This document shows positions 43,113 to 53,203 of a stretch of DNA of 64,000 nucleotides, in pieces (positions within the stretch are counted from its first letter, which is position 1; every line of letters begins with the position of its first letter). Made by a program: the position numbers and the translations under genes. The notes under the pieces were generated by a model that made no database searches, was not told where the DNA came from, and worked only from the letters and a program-made list of their open reading frames with translations. This DNA is from Pyricularia pennisetigena (taxonomy: Eukaryota; Ascomycota; Sordariomycetes; Magnaporthales; Pyriculariaceae). The stretch is taken from assembly GCF_004337985.1 (NCBI RefSeq), contig NC_043742.1, forward strand, positions 7,378,641 to 7,442,640, read 5' to 3'.

Positions 43113-46100
43113 ATGTCGACCGACGCTCCGCCGTACCAGGCGCCGGAGAACGCCATCGACGATGAGGATGAGCTCTCGGACACGCCCAAGGAGGCGCACA
43201 CTGTGCACAGGATCCGGGCCAATTCCACCATCATGCAACTGAAGAAGATCCTCGTCGCCAACCGTGGCGAGATCCCTATCCGCATCTTCAGGACAGCTCA
43301 CGAGTTATCATTGCATACCATTGCCGTTTTCTCTCACGAGGATCGCCTTGGCATGCATAGGCAGAGTTGGAAATCCTATTTTCTATTCGTTCAACTGTCG
43401 AGAGCATGCGCTGGAGATGGCGGCGCCTTTGCGCTCTCGTCGAGGTGGTGTTTGTGGCTAACAAAGCTTGAAACTCACTCCAGAGGCCGACGAGGCTTAC
43501 ATGATCGGAAAGCGGGGCCAGTACACTCCAGTTGGAGCATATCTGGCTGGTGACGAAATCATCAAGATCGCCCTCGAGCACGGCGCGCAGATGATTCACC
43601 CTGGTGAGTAGAGCTATATATATATGATGGCCCTGTGGGTGAATTGTAAGCGGAGCATCTAGTAACACGTCACGCTCGGCTGCGCCTTTAGGTTACGGAT
43701 TCCTCTCAGAAAACGCAGAGTTCGCCAAGAAGGTTGAGGACAGTGGTCTCATCTTTGTTGGGCCGTCACCCGATGTGATCCAGGCCCTTGGCGACAAGGT
43801 TTCCGCCAGGAAGCTCGCCATTGCCGCCAACGTGCCCGTCGTTCCCGGGACAGAGGGCGCCGTCGAGAAGTTTGAGGAGGTCAAGAAATTCACCGACGAA
43901 TATGGTTTCCCCATCATCATCAAGGCTGCCTATGGCGGTGGTGGTCGCGGCATGCGAGTCGTCCGTGACCAGGAGTCGCTCAAGGAGGCTTTCGAGCGCG
44001 CCACATCCGAGGCCAAGTCTGCTTTCGGAAACGGCACCGTCTTCGTCGAGAGGTTCCTTGACAAGCCCAAGCACATCGAGGTTCAGCTGCTGGGTGACAA
44101 CCAGGGCAACATTGTCCACCTCTACGAGCGTGACTGTTCAGTCCAGCGCAGGCACCAAAAGGTCGTGGAAATCGCCCCGGCCAAGGACCTCCCTCCCGAG
44201 ACGCGCGATGCCATCCTCAAGGATGCCGTCAGGCTGGCGCAGAGCGTCAACTACAGGAACGCCGGAACCGCCGAGTTCCTTGTGGACCAGCAGAACCGCT
44301 ACTACTTCATCGAGATCAACCCCCGAATCCAGGTCGAACACACCATCACCGAGGAGATCACTGGCATCGATATTGTTGCCGCCCAGATTCAGATTGCCGC
44401 TGGTGCTACGCTGCAGCAGTTGGGTCTGACCCAGGACCGCATCTCAACAAGGGGTTTTGCCATCCAATGTCGTATTACCACAGAGGACCCGCAGAACAAC
44501 TTTGCCCCTGACACCGGCAAGATCGAGGTCTATAGGTCCGCAGGCGGAAACGGTAAGATTGCCCCGCCACCTCCCAGAAAAGGTTGATTATAGACTTATA
44601 CTGACTAATATTGTAACAATAGGAGTGAGGCTCGACGGTGGCAATGGATTTGCGGGTGTAAGCTGAGAATCTCCTGCCATTTGTTGAATTTTATGGTTGC
44701 TGACAAAAAACTAAACCAACAATATAGGCCATCATCACACGTTAGTATCCCCTATTAGGCATATCCCTACTATCTGTAGCCTCCTCCTTCTCTTCATGCA
44801 TCTATCCCTGCGTATTTTCTAACCTCCTTGCTCCCTTTATATCACATATACTGGTGTCTTTACGTCCCCCCTTATCACCCCCTTTCTTGTCTCCTTTCTC
44901 GTCTCATTTCCTGCTCCATTCCCCAACACCTTCTCAACAACCCTTCCATCTCCTTGGATACGTACCCAATCATTCCATCCCAAAAGCTTGCTAACATGTC
45001 TACATCACAGCACACTATGACAGCATGTTGGTCAAGGTTTCTTGCCATGGCAGCACATACGAAATCGCACGCCGGAAGCAGCTGCGTGCCCTGGTGGAGT
45101 TCAGGATCAGGGGTGTCAAGACAAACATCCCGTTCCTGATGTCGCTGCTCACGCACCCCACCTTCATCGATGGCGCGTGCTGGACCACGTTCATCGACAA
45201 CACCCCAGAGCTCTTCACCATGATGGGCAGCCAGAACCGTGCCCAGAAGCTGCTCGCCTACCTGGGCGACATGGCCGTCAACGGAAGCAGCATCAAGGGC
45301 CAGGTTGGCGAGCCCAAGTTCAAGGGCGACATCATCCACCCGGAGCTCTTCGACTCGGCCGGCAACAAGATCGACACCTCCAAGCCTTGCACCAAGGGCT
45401 GGAGGCAGATTATCTTGGAGCAGGGCCCCAAGGCGTTTGCTCAGGCTGTCAGGAAGAACAAGGGCTGCCTTCTCATGGACACCACTTGGAGAGATGCCCA
45501 CCAGTCTCTGTTGGCTACCCGTGTGCGAACAATCGACCTTCTCAACATTGCCAACGAGACGAGCCATGCCCTGTCCAACCTCTACAGTCTTGAGTGCTGG
45601 GGAGGTGCAACATTCGATGTGGCGTACCGGTAAGCCCGCCCTGAAAGAAACCAGAATTTCTCGCCGTGGTTCTCTTGGACTCTGTTAACTAGAAATCTAT
45701 TTTAGCTTCTTGAACGAGGACCCTTGGTTGCGTTTGCGACGAATGCGCCAGGCCGTTCCCAACATCCCATTCCAGATGCTTCTGAGAGGTGCCAACGGTG
45801 TTGCCTACTCGTCGCTGCCTGACAATGCCATCGACCACTTCTGCGAGCAGGCCAAGAAGAACGGCGTGGACATCTTCCGTGTGTTTGATGCTCTGAACGA
45901 CATTACGCAGCTCGAGGTCGGTATCAAGGCTGTCCACAAGGCGGGCGGTGTCGTCGAGGGCACCGTCTGCTACAGCGGTGACATGTTGAACCCCAAGAAG
46001 AAGTACAACCTTGAGTACTACATGGACCTGGTCGACAAGTTGGTGGCTCTGGACATTCACGTCCTCGGCGTCAAGGACATGGCCGGTGTGCTCAAGCCGC

Positions 46101-47474
46101 ACGCCGCCAAGATCCTCATCGGCAGCATCCGCAAGAAGTACCCCGACCTCCCGATCCACGTCCACACCCACGACTCGGCCGCGACCGGTGTGGCATCCAT
46201 GGTTGCCTGCGCCGAGGCTGGCGCCGACGCGGTGGATGCGGCCACAGACAGTCTGTCGGGCATGACTTCGCAGCCTAGCATCAATGCCATCATGGCATCC
46301 CTCGAGGGTAGCGATCTGGACACGGGTCTGGACCCTCACCAAGTCCGCTCCTTGGACACGTACTGGCAGCAGCTTCGCCTCCTCTACTCGCCATTCGAGG
46401 CTCACCTCACGGGCCCCGATCCCGAGGTCTACGAGCACGAGATCCCCGGTGGACAGCTCACCAACATGATGTTCCAGGCCTCGCAGCTCGGTCTCGGATC
46501 GCAGTGGCTTGAGACCAAGAAGGCCTACGAGCAGGCCAACGACCTCCTGGGAGACATTGTCAAGGTCACCCCCACATCCAAGGTGGTCGGTGATCTCGCT
46601 CAGTTCATGGTCTCGAACAAGCTCAGTCCCGAGGACGTCAAGAAGCGCGCCGGCGAGCTCGACTTCCCCGGCTCGGTGCTCGAGTTCTTCGAGGGTCTCA
46701 TGGGCCAGCCGTACGGCGGGTTCCCCGAGCCCCTGCGCACGGATGCACTCCGCGGCAGGCGCAAGATGGAGAAGCGCCCCGGTCTGTACCTGGACCCGAT
46801 CGACTTCCCCAAGGTCAGGAAGGAGCTGGCCAAGAAGTACGGTCCCGGCCTGACCGAGTGCGACGTGGCGTCCCACATCATGTACCCCAAGGTGTACGAG
46901 GACTACCGCAGCTTCGTCGATAAGTACGGCGACCTGTCGGTCCTCCCGACCCGGTACTTCCTCAGCAAGCCCGAGATCGGCGAGGAGTTCCACGTCGAGC
47001 TGGAGAAGGGCAAGGTCCTCATCCTCAAGCTCCTGGCCGTCGGTCCGCTTTCCGACGCCACCGGTCAGCGCGAGGTGTTCTACGAGATGAACGGAGAGGT
47101 CAGGCAGGTGACGGTCGACGACAAGCAGGCGTCGGTCGAGAACTTGTCGAGGCCAAAGGCCGACCCGTCGGACTCGAGCCAGGTCGGTGCTCCGATGTCT
47201 GGCGTCCTTGTCGAGCTCAGGGTGCACGAGGGCACCGAGGTCAAGAAGGGCGACCCTATCGCTGTTCTCAGCGCCATGAAGATGGTAAGTTGCCGCCGTG
47301 TCCTTGATTGTAATGAATTTGATCATGATAGAGAGCCCATCGCTAACCCATATTTCCCCGCAGGAAATGGTCATCTCGGCACCCCACGCTGGTATTGTGT
47401 CGAACCTGGTTGTTCACGAGGGCGACTCGGTTGGCGGATCGGACTTGGTCTGCAAGATTGCAAAGAAGGCTTGA
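43113..47474 (+). CDS. Pyruvate carboxylase
   Basis: Biotin enzyme converting pyruvate, bicarbonate and ATP to oxaloacetate, replenishing the TCA cycle; cytosolic in most fungi. Exons: 43113..43365, 43484..43603, 43692..44552, 44623..44657, 44728..44740, 45011..45629, 45706..47284 and 47364..47474 (1196 aa). Domain order is biotin carboxylase ([42 protein letters not shown]), carboxyltransferase ([31 protein letters not shown]), and biotin carrier with AMKM, the biotinyl Lys being residue 1159. Exon 5 has only 13 nt and is required for FAGAIITPHYDSM. An intron falls directly after AMKM. The first intron uses GTTGGA, a weak donor, but it yields the conserved [17 protein letters not shown]. No mitochondrial presequence is seen. 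Length is normal. Confidence 0.96.
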
Positions 47475-48759
47475 GGGCGTCCTGCCATTCGTCTTTTTGT
47501 TGGAATAGCTTTGGCGGATATCCATATGAGTGTGACGCTGATTTGTTCTGCCTCTATGTGCTGTTCTTCACCGCAACTAAAACATTTGTGTCAGTGTGAA
47601 TTGAATCGAGCCAGTTGTTGCTTTCGGCCGCAGTGATGTCTCCATGAAACTGTTTAGGACTGTTGCCTCCAACTTCAGTTTGCCATTCACATCATAGGCA
47701 AAACTTGCTGTATACTCAGTACGGCAGACAAGCCGCATTGCCCACTTTCTATCTACCTTTCATCTGCGTTTCTATCAGCCTTCCTACCTACCTACCTACC
47801 TACCCGTCTATTACCAAACTATCTACCAAGCTGCCAAGGTGAGTGTTCACCACCAGGTCCGCTGCCGAAGCCATGAAACCAGTCAGACACGGCGGTAATT
47901 GTTCGATGCATATGGAAGCGTCCGCATGCCTATTTGCAGGGAATGCAAGTAGAAACTACGCTTGAAGCCAGATCGCGATAACCTGGCGCAACTAACAGAG
48001 GCCCGGGAATCTGTTATGTTGAAAGACTTGGAGGAGACTCATAATTTTATCGACAAACAGTATCGAGTGACAATTGGGACACCGATAGAAGTGACCAAGG
48101 TATGGAGGACATCCCCTAAATGCGTATCTGACTACCTACCTCGCTACCCACCCAACTACATGTATCACGTCATAAAAAGACTGTATGCCTGACAAGTTGG
48201 AAGTAGAAGACACTGTTAAATTCGGAATGTAGTCTTATACAGCAATACGCCACCTTGCTTGCTTTTGGAACGAGCGGCTGCGCTGATATCCTCGAGTCCC
48301 TGTGTCATCAGGGGCTGAACTCCAGACCAGGGGCGATTTCGGTTATTTTTTATATCTAAAAAAAAGAAAAGGGAAGGCAGCTTATGTATTTTGTTTCCTG
48401 CCCTGTTTGCTTGCTTATTTGCAGGCCTTCCCTCTGGATAGCTACTTGAGCCGTTCCTATCTCCCGCTGGTAGCCTCAACCCCTCTACCAACCCATTAAC
48501 CCCTAAAGGTCATAACGGGGGGTTGTCAGCCGCCATCCAAGCACAATCTTCGAGATATCTCCGCCCAAGCAAGCTCTTTTGACCAAGACAAAAAGACAAT
48601 CGTCCAAGACTTTCAGGACCGAGATACAGTGAGAAGACATCCAGATAATAACACTTTTAGAGATTGTCTGCTCGACTTTCTGTTCGATTTACGACTTTTC
48701 AAGTAAGTTATCGCCGGGGATTATTCTAACGCCAGACTGACTAACTAACCAGACAGAAA
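47475..48759. other. Intergenic, no gene seen
   Basis: Includes a short (CTAC)n array near 47783-47804 (five or so units). A frame at 47962-48192 is not convincing. Confidence 0.5.
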
Positions 48760-49209
48760 ATGGCTTCAAAGTCCAACAATATGGTAATTCAGCCCGCTGG
48801 GAAATATCGGCTTCAGTCTAAGCGCAGACGTATCGATGACGAAGAAGCCGCGGGAAACTTCCCCGCAGCAAAGAACAGCGAAGATGCTTTAGAGGAAGAT
48901 ACGATCGGACCCATGGTTAATGTTCACAGAGAAATAACAAGTTCCACTTGGGATGGCTGCAAAGCTATTCGAAAGATGAGAATGGAGGGAGTCGAGCGGG
49001 TGAGCCAGAGGCATGCGCAGCTGTCGACAGAAATTGCGCAGCTAAAGCGGGAGATGAAAATTTTGACAAAGGAGAAGAATGATCTGGAGCAGAGAAATTC
49101 TCGGTTGGAGGAAAAAATCGAGGCTATTCGCAACCAAGCCGCTCTTGGAAAAGCGGTGAGGGAGGCCACGGCGAAGTTGGCAAGCGGCGATAACACGGAT
49201 CCCAAGTAA
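48760..49209 (+). CDS. Small coiled-coil protein of unknown function
   Basis: Intact ATG-initiated frame of 149 codons, preceded by ACAGAAA, so a 5'UTR intron is possible. A basic KRRR cluster at residues 21-24 resembles a nuclear localisation signal. An acidic segment follows, and residues about 80-130 form a clear heptad pattern (STEIAQLKREMKILTKEKNDLEQ), predicting a coiled coil. The end is Ala/Lys-rich. No membrane segment or cysteine motif beyond one Cys. Balanced amino-acid use supports coding. I recognise no family; similar short nuclear coiled-coil proteins are common lineage-specific genes in fungi. Confidence 0.6.
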   Translation: MASKSNNMVIQPAGKYRLQSKRRRIDDEEAAGNFPAAKNSEDALEEDTIGPMVNVHREITSSTWDGCKAIRKMRMEGVERVSQRHAQLSTEIAQLKREMKILTKEKNDLEQRNSRLEEKIEAIRNQAALGKAVREATAKLASGDNTDPK

Positions 49210-50431
49210 TCAGTCCGGTCTATTCTTACTCTCTTACCATATTTTTTTATCCAAGTTTATTTCTGCGTTGGGATTTACAACTATTGCCCCTTGGATCTTA
49301 TCCAAATTCTTCACAAACAAGTCATTAGACAGGTAAACAGAACTACCAAGTGCTACCGCTTTTAATCATGCGTGCATCTGCCCTGAAAACACAGAAATAA
49401 CTGGGCCATGATAAAGTCTGGGAGACGAGCGGGAGGAAAAAGAATGGACTGAACGTAAAGGAGATCGAAATGCACATCTAATCTCGCCTAGACAGCATTG
49501 CCGCTCCCCACAACATGACCGCAATCGCGAACCGCATAAAAAAACCATGGCTGTGCACGAGAAAATTAATCGCGCGTCTCAATCCCTCATCTAATCTCTT
49601 CCAATACCAGGTTCTCAAATCCAAACAGACCCTGCGCCGCGAACCCCGGAACAAAGACTCAACAAGTCTGGACTTGTCGGTCTTGTCGCAGGGGCAGGGA
49701 AACGACCTTGACCCCCAAGAAGCGCGCCGACCAATGAGAGCGCGTAGCCGGGGTTGCAGATGGCGCTCGCCGTCGATGGCCGCCCCGTCCGCTAAGCGCC
49801 GCCGGCTGGTGGGGCCGGGCGTCTACGACACCAAGCAAGCCCATTGATCGCCGTTCCCGTCCAGGCCGTCGAGGGAGGGATGAATGGCTCTTGTTGATCG
49901 CGAGCCCGTTTCAGCTGGCGAAATGTTGCTCGTCTCTTCCAAGGCCCTTTTTCCAAGACCATGTCGGCAGCCGTTGATGCATCGCATAGGGCTGGGATGG
50001 TGGGAGGGGATTCGTCGGTTTTTTTTTTCATGTTTGACAGGTTTTTCTATTTTTGGGGGGAAAATCATATCAGGGAGTCCTTTTGGGGCTTTTGTGATGT
50101 GTAAAAGGTGACCAAGGTGAGGCAATGTTGGTATATAAAGGGTGTCCAACCATCACCTGAACCGACTGTTCTTTTTTCCAACTGCAAGCAACATCATTCC
50201 ATCTCTGTTATTCACTTCCCTTTAGTCTCTTTTTTTCCCCCTAGGAACAAACAATCGTTTTTACTCTCTTTCACGGGTTTATTCACATCTTAAAAAAAAA
50301 AAATACCTGGGCAGGTCCACGTTCTTTCATCAAACATACAATCTCTTCTTCTCCCTACAATTCCTGCATCCTTCCGGGCGTCTGTGACCCATTACCTCTC
50401 AAACGAAAACACATTCTTTTTAGAAATCATC
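49210..50431. other. Intergenic, no gene supported
   Basis: Holds the promoter of the Fig1-like gene, with long T-rich tracts in its leader. A GC-rich segment at 49.6-49.9 kb has overlapping frames on both strands without family resemblance. Confidence 0.5.
50132..50140 (+). promoter_or_regulatory. TATA box candidate for the Fig1-like gene
   Basis: TATATAAAG at 292 bp upstream of the ATG at 50432, followed by CT-rich leader sequence. Confidence 0.5.
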
Positions 50432-51188
50432 ATGGCCAACGGAAACATCTTCAGACTGGTGACTTGGGCGCTCACCATCCCCATCGTTCTCTTTTATGGT
50501 AAGCGCTACTTGGTATCCTGTGATCCCTGACCAACATGACCAAACAAAAACAACTAACAAACTCCACTCGACAGTCCTCTCTCTCGTCGGCTGCATCTCC
50601 AACTCCCCCGGAATCCCCGACATCTTCCTCCTCAAGCTCACCACCCCCTTGACCGAGACGCCGTACCAGGTGCGGGTCGGCTACTTCGGGCTGTGCGCCG
50701 GCTCGGACGACGCCAAGCTCTCGTGCCTCCCGTCCTTCTCGCTGGGCCGGGCGCCAGGCACGACCGTCTTCAACACGACGCTGCCGGCGGAGCTGACGCG
50801 GCTGGTGGAGCTGGGCCACGAGGTGCAGGTCAAGGTCATCTTCTTTGTGCCTCTGCTGCTGGCGTCGGTGCTCTTCTTCGTCTCGACCGCGACCGTGTTC
50901 CTGTGGCGCAACGTGCCGCAGATCTCGCCCATGGCCGCCACGGTCGCCTTCCTCATGCACAGCCTGGCGCTGGGCCTGCTGCTGGCCGCCGCCACCGCCG
51001 TCAGCATGGTAGTCAACGCGCTGCACTTTGCCGTCGTTGAGATCACGCGCGGCCAGAACGAGATCAACGTCGAGGGCGGCCGGGCCCTGCAGACCTTCCA
51101 GTGGCTGACCGTCATCTTCAGCTGCGTCTGGCAGGTCTGCATCCTCAAGCGGTACAAGGCCGACATGGCTGGCGGCAAGCGCTTCTGA
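50432..51188 (+). CDS. Fig1-family four-span membrane protein
   Basis: Two exons, 50432..50498 and 50575..51188 (226 aa); splicing joins VLFY to VLSLVGC, completing the first membrane helix (about residues 7-30). An extracellular loop follows with GYFGLC at residues 58-63 and a second Cys at 73, fitting the GxxGxC(n)C signature of Fig1 proteins, claudin-like regulators of low-affinity calcium entry and cell fusion during fungal mating. Three more hydrophobic helices are visible (around VIFFVPLLLASVLFFVSTA, MAATVAFLMHSLALGLLLA and LQTFQWLTVIFSCVWQVCI), ending in a Lys-rich cytosolic tail. The N-glycosylation-like NTT lies in the loop. A SUR7/PalI relative is the alternative. Exact role not determined. 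Confidence 0.78.
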
Positions 51189-52807
51189 GGGGGTTGCTGT
51201 TGAGCTGGACTAGGGGATAAGGGGCCACAAAAGCTCGGCCCCGTTTCGTCCCATAGTTGCGAATCCGCTCACTTGTGCGGAGTTGGCTCGTCGTCTGCTC
51301 ACCAGATTGCATATTAGCGGAACCGGCAACTTCAAACCGCAGTTTCTGTTTTTCTTTTCTCTTCTTCTTTTTNNNNNNNNTTTTTGTTTTTCGGCAAGGG
51401 ACTGATACAAGTCAGCATATAATATGAAAGGAAAAGTCCGGGAGTGATCGGGTGGTAATGACTTGTTGTATTCGGACTGCCGGGCGTCATATTTCCTAGG
51501 TATTTGTCTTTCACTTTCCTTGTCTCTTGGGTGGTTGGGCTTGTCATAATGGAAAATCGTAATATTGGCGTTTGGGACAGAATAACAAAAAATATAAAAT
51601 AAAAATCAGGGGGAAATCGGAACCGTGCGCGGTCCTTCCTCCATCCCAAACACCTCTGTCAGCCACTGGAAACATCACGCATTCAAGCCCGAGAGCGATG
51701 AGAACAAACACGTGATTCAAAAACGCTCCCATGCGGGTTTTCCAATGTACTATGTAGCAGAGTAACGTTATGACGCGGGGAGTTTTGCAAAAACAAAAAA
51801 AAACAAAACATAAAAGAGCCCCTTTGTCCCATCTCAAAACGCCGAATGCCCTTCCCCGTTCACCGAATCCGCCGATAAGAAGAATCAGACACGCGCATTT
51901 GAGCGCGGAGAGTAAGCTTTGCGAATAAACAAGATAGCCAAACATAAACAGTTATTTTTGATATGCTGTGGGAAAAACGCAGTCGTGCCAGCGGCGGGTC
52001 CTTAATGGATGTTGAGGTCGGTTTTGTGGAAAGCAGGAGATAGAAGACAAGAAGCAAAAAAAAAAAAAATCCAGGCTGCAAACTGCGTGAGCGATATAAA
52101 CCGGTAGGCCGCCCATACGAGAGTTGGTATCATGATGGGGAGTAACAAAGGAAATGAAATAAAAAAAAGATAAGATGAACTGCTTGGAGAAGTGGATATG
52201 AAAGGAAATAGTATGTATTATTATAATGTTGTCGTCATTGAGGCATAGCAAATGTGTCTGGAGGGTGGGATCGTGAAGCAGGAGTGTCGTCGGTATGAAG
52301 ATGTGCTAGATTGAAGTCGAATTTGGCACCGATTTGCGTGTCGAGATTCGAGTCGTGTCGGATATGCGGTATCGACCAGGAGACGTTATAGCTCGTACCT
52401 GTCTTCTCGGTTCGGTGGATATTCCATCTGGTCTGACAAGTAGACATGAAAGGGAGTTTCCGTGTACTTTGAGGCAAGTCGACTCCAGTCGCTTTGCTGG
52501 CCATCATTCTAATCTTTTGAGTGAAGCGTAAAAGATGCGACAGGGAGCAGGATAGTGGTGTCGCGTTTCTCGGCGTCACCAATCGGACCAAACGAAACAA
52601 ACTGCGGTGCGATTGTTTCTTTCTTGACGTCTATCGCCAGGTAGCTTCAATTGGATCGATGATCGACCTCGTGTGGCGCTGCATGACCAACTTTAGATCG
52701 CTATTGCAAGCGAGCCCCGTCTCGTATACAAAGTCGTGACGGTTTGATGAATCCGAGTTCATGTCTTTCCTCCGCGGCCTGCCCTTGTGGACGCAAGATA
52801 GCCATGG
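51189..52807. other. Intergenic, no gene seen
   Basis: AT-rich 3' flank with the small N gap at 51373-51380 inside a T tract; no coding-like frame recognised. Confidence 0.5.
51373..51380. other. Assembly gap (8 N) in a T tract
   Basis: Eight undetermined bases between T runs, most likely an unresolved homopolymer. Confidence 0.95.
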
Positions 52808-53203
52808 CTACCTCGGGTTGTATGTAATGTCGACAAAATCTCTTGATTGAAAGGTCCCCATGCTAAAATCTACGGGGCCTCTGGAGAACCTAAAGTTCCA
52901 CGTCGTGGTCTGGAGATGTGTGACGCCCGTCTCCTTCTTGAGAGAAATGCGCTTGTAGAGGTGCAGGCAGTCGGTAACGTAAAAGATGAACAGCAGAGTG
53001 AAAAACAAGACGACGAGGTGCCGTAACCGCAGAGGGCTGCCGCCAGCGGCTCCGCAGCAACACCAACGGCTCTTCTTCCGGCGCGACGGCGAGTAGTGGT
53101 GCTGCGCCTTTGTGTGGTGTACGTGATGCCGACCGCGGCCGCCGGCGCCGGGAGACGTGTCGGCCGGCACGTGGTAGCTTGGGAGGATCGATTTGCCCGA
53201 CAT
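52808..53203 (-). CDS. Possible single-pass membrane protein
   Basis: ATG-initiated frame of 131 codons on the minus strand. A polar, His- and Gly-rich N-terminus is followed by a basic patch (SRRKKSR) and three adjacent Cys (48-50) beside a strong hydrophobic helix, about residues 62-79 (LVVLFFTLLFIFYVTD). Positive-inside logic puts the N-terminus in the cytosol, and the Cys triplet is a possible palmitoylation site. The outer part (about 50 residues) is polar and ends TYNPR. The frame overlaps longer frames on both strands, but only this one has a sensible topology. It may be a fragment of a larger spliced gene. No family recognised. Confidence 0.5.
   Translation of the reverse strand: MSGKSILPSYHVPADTSPGAGGRGRHHVHHTKAQHHYSPSRRKKSRWCCCGAAGGSPLRLRHLVVLFFTLLFIFYVTDCLHLYKRISLKKETGVTHLQTTTWNFRFSRGPVDFSMGTFQSRDFVDITYNPR

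Noticed and set aside
45689..47374. Long open frame (561 codons) antisense to pyruvate carboxylase
   Set aside because: It mirrors the GC-rich third positions of the sense gene; the sense strand has full family conservation and the antisense product resembles nothing.
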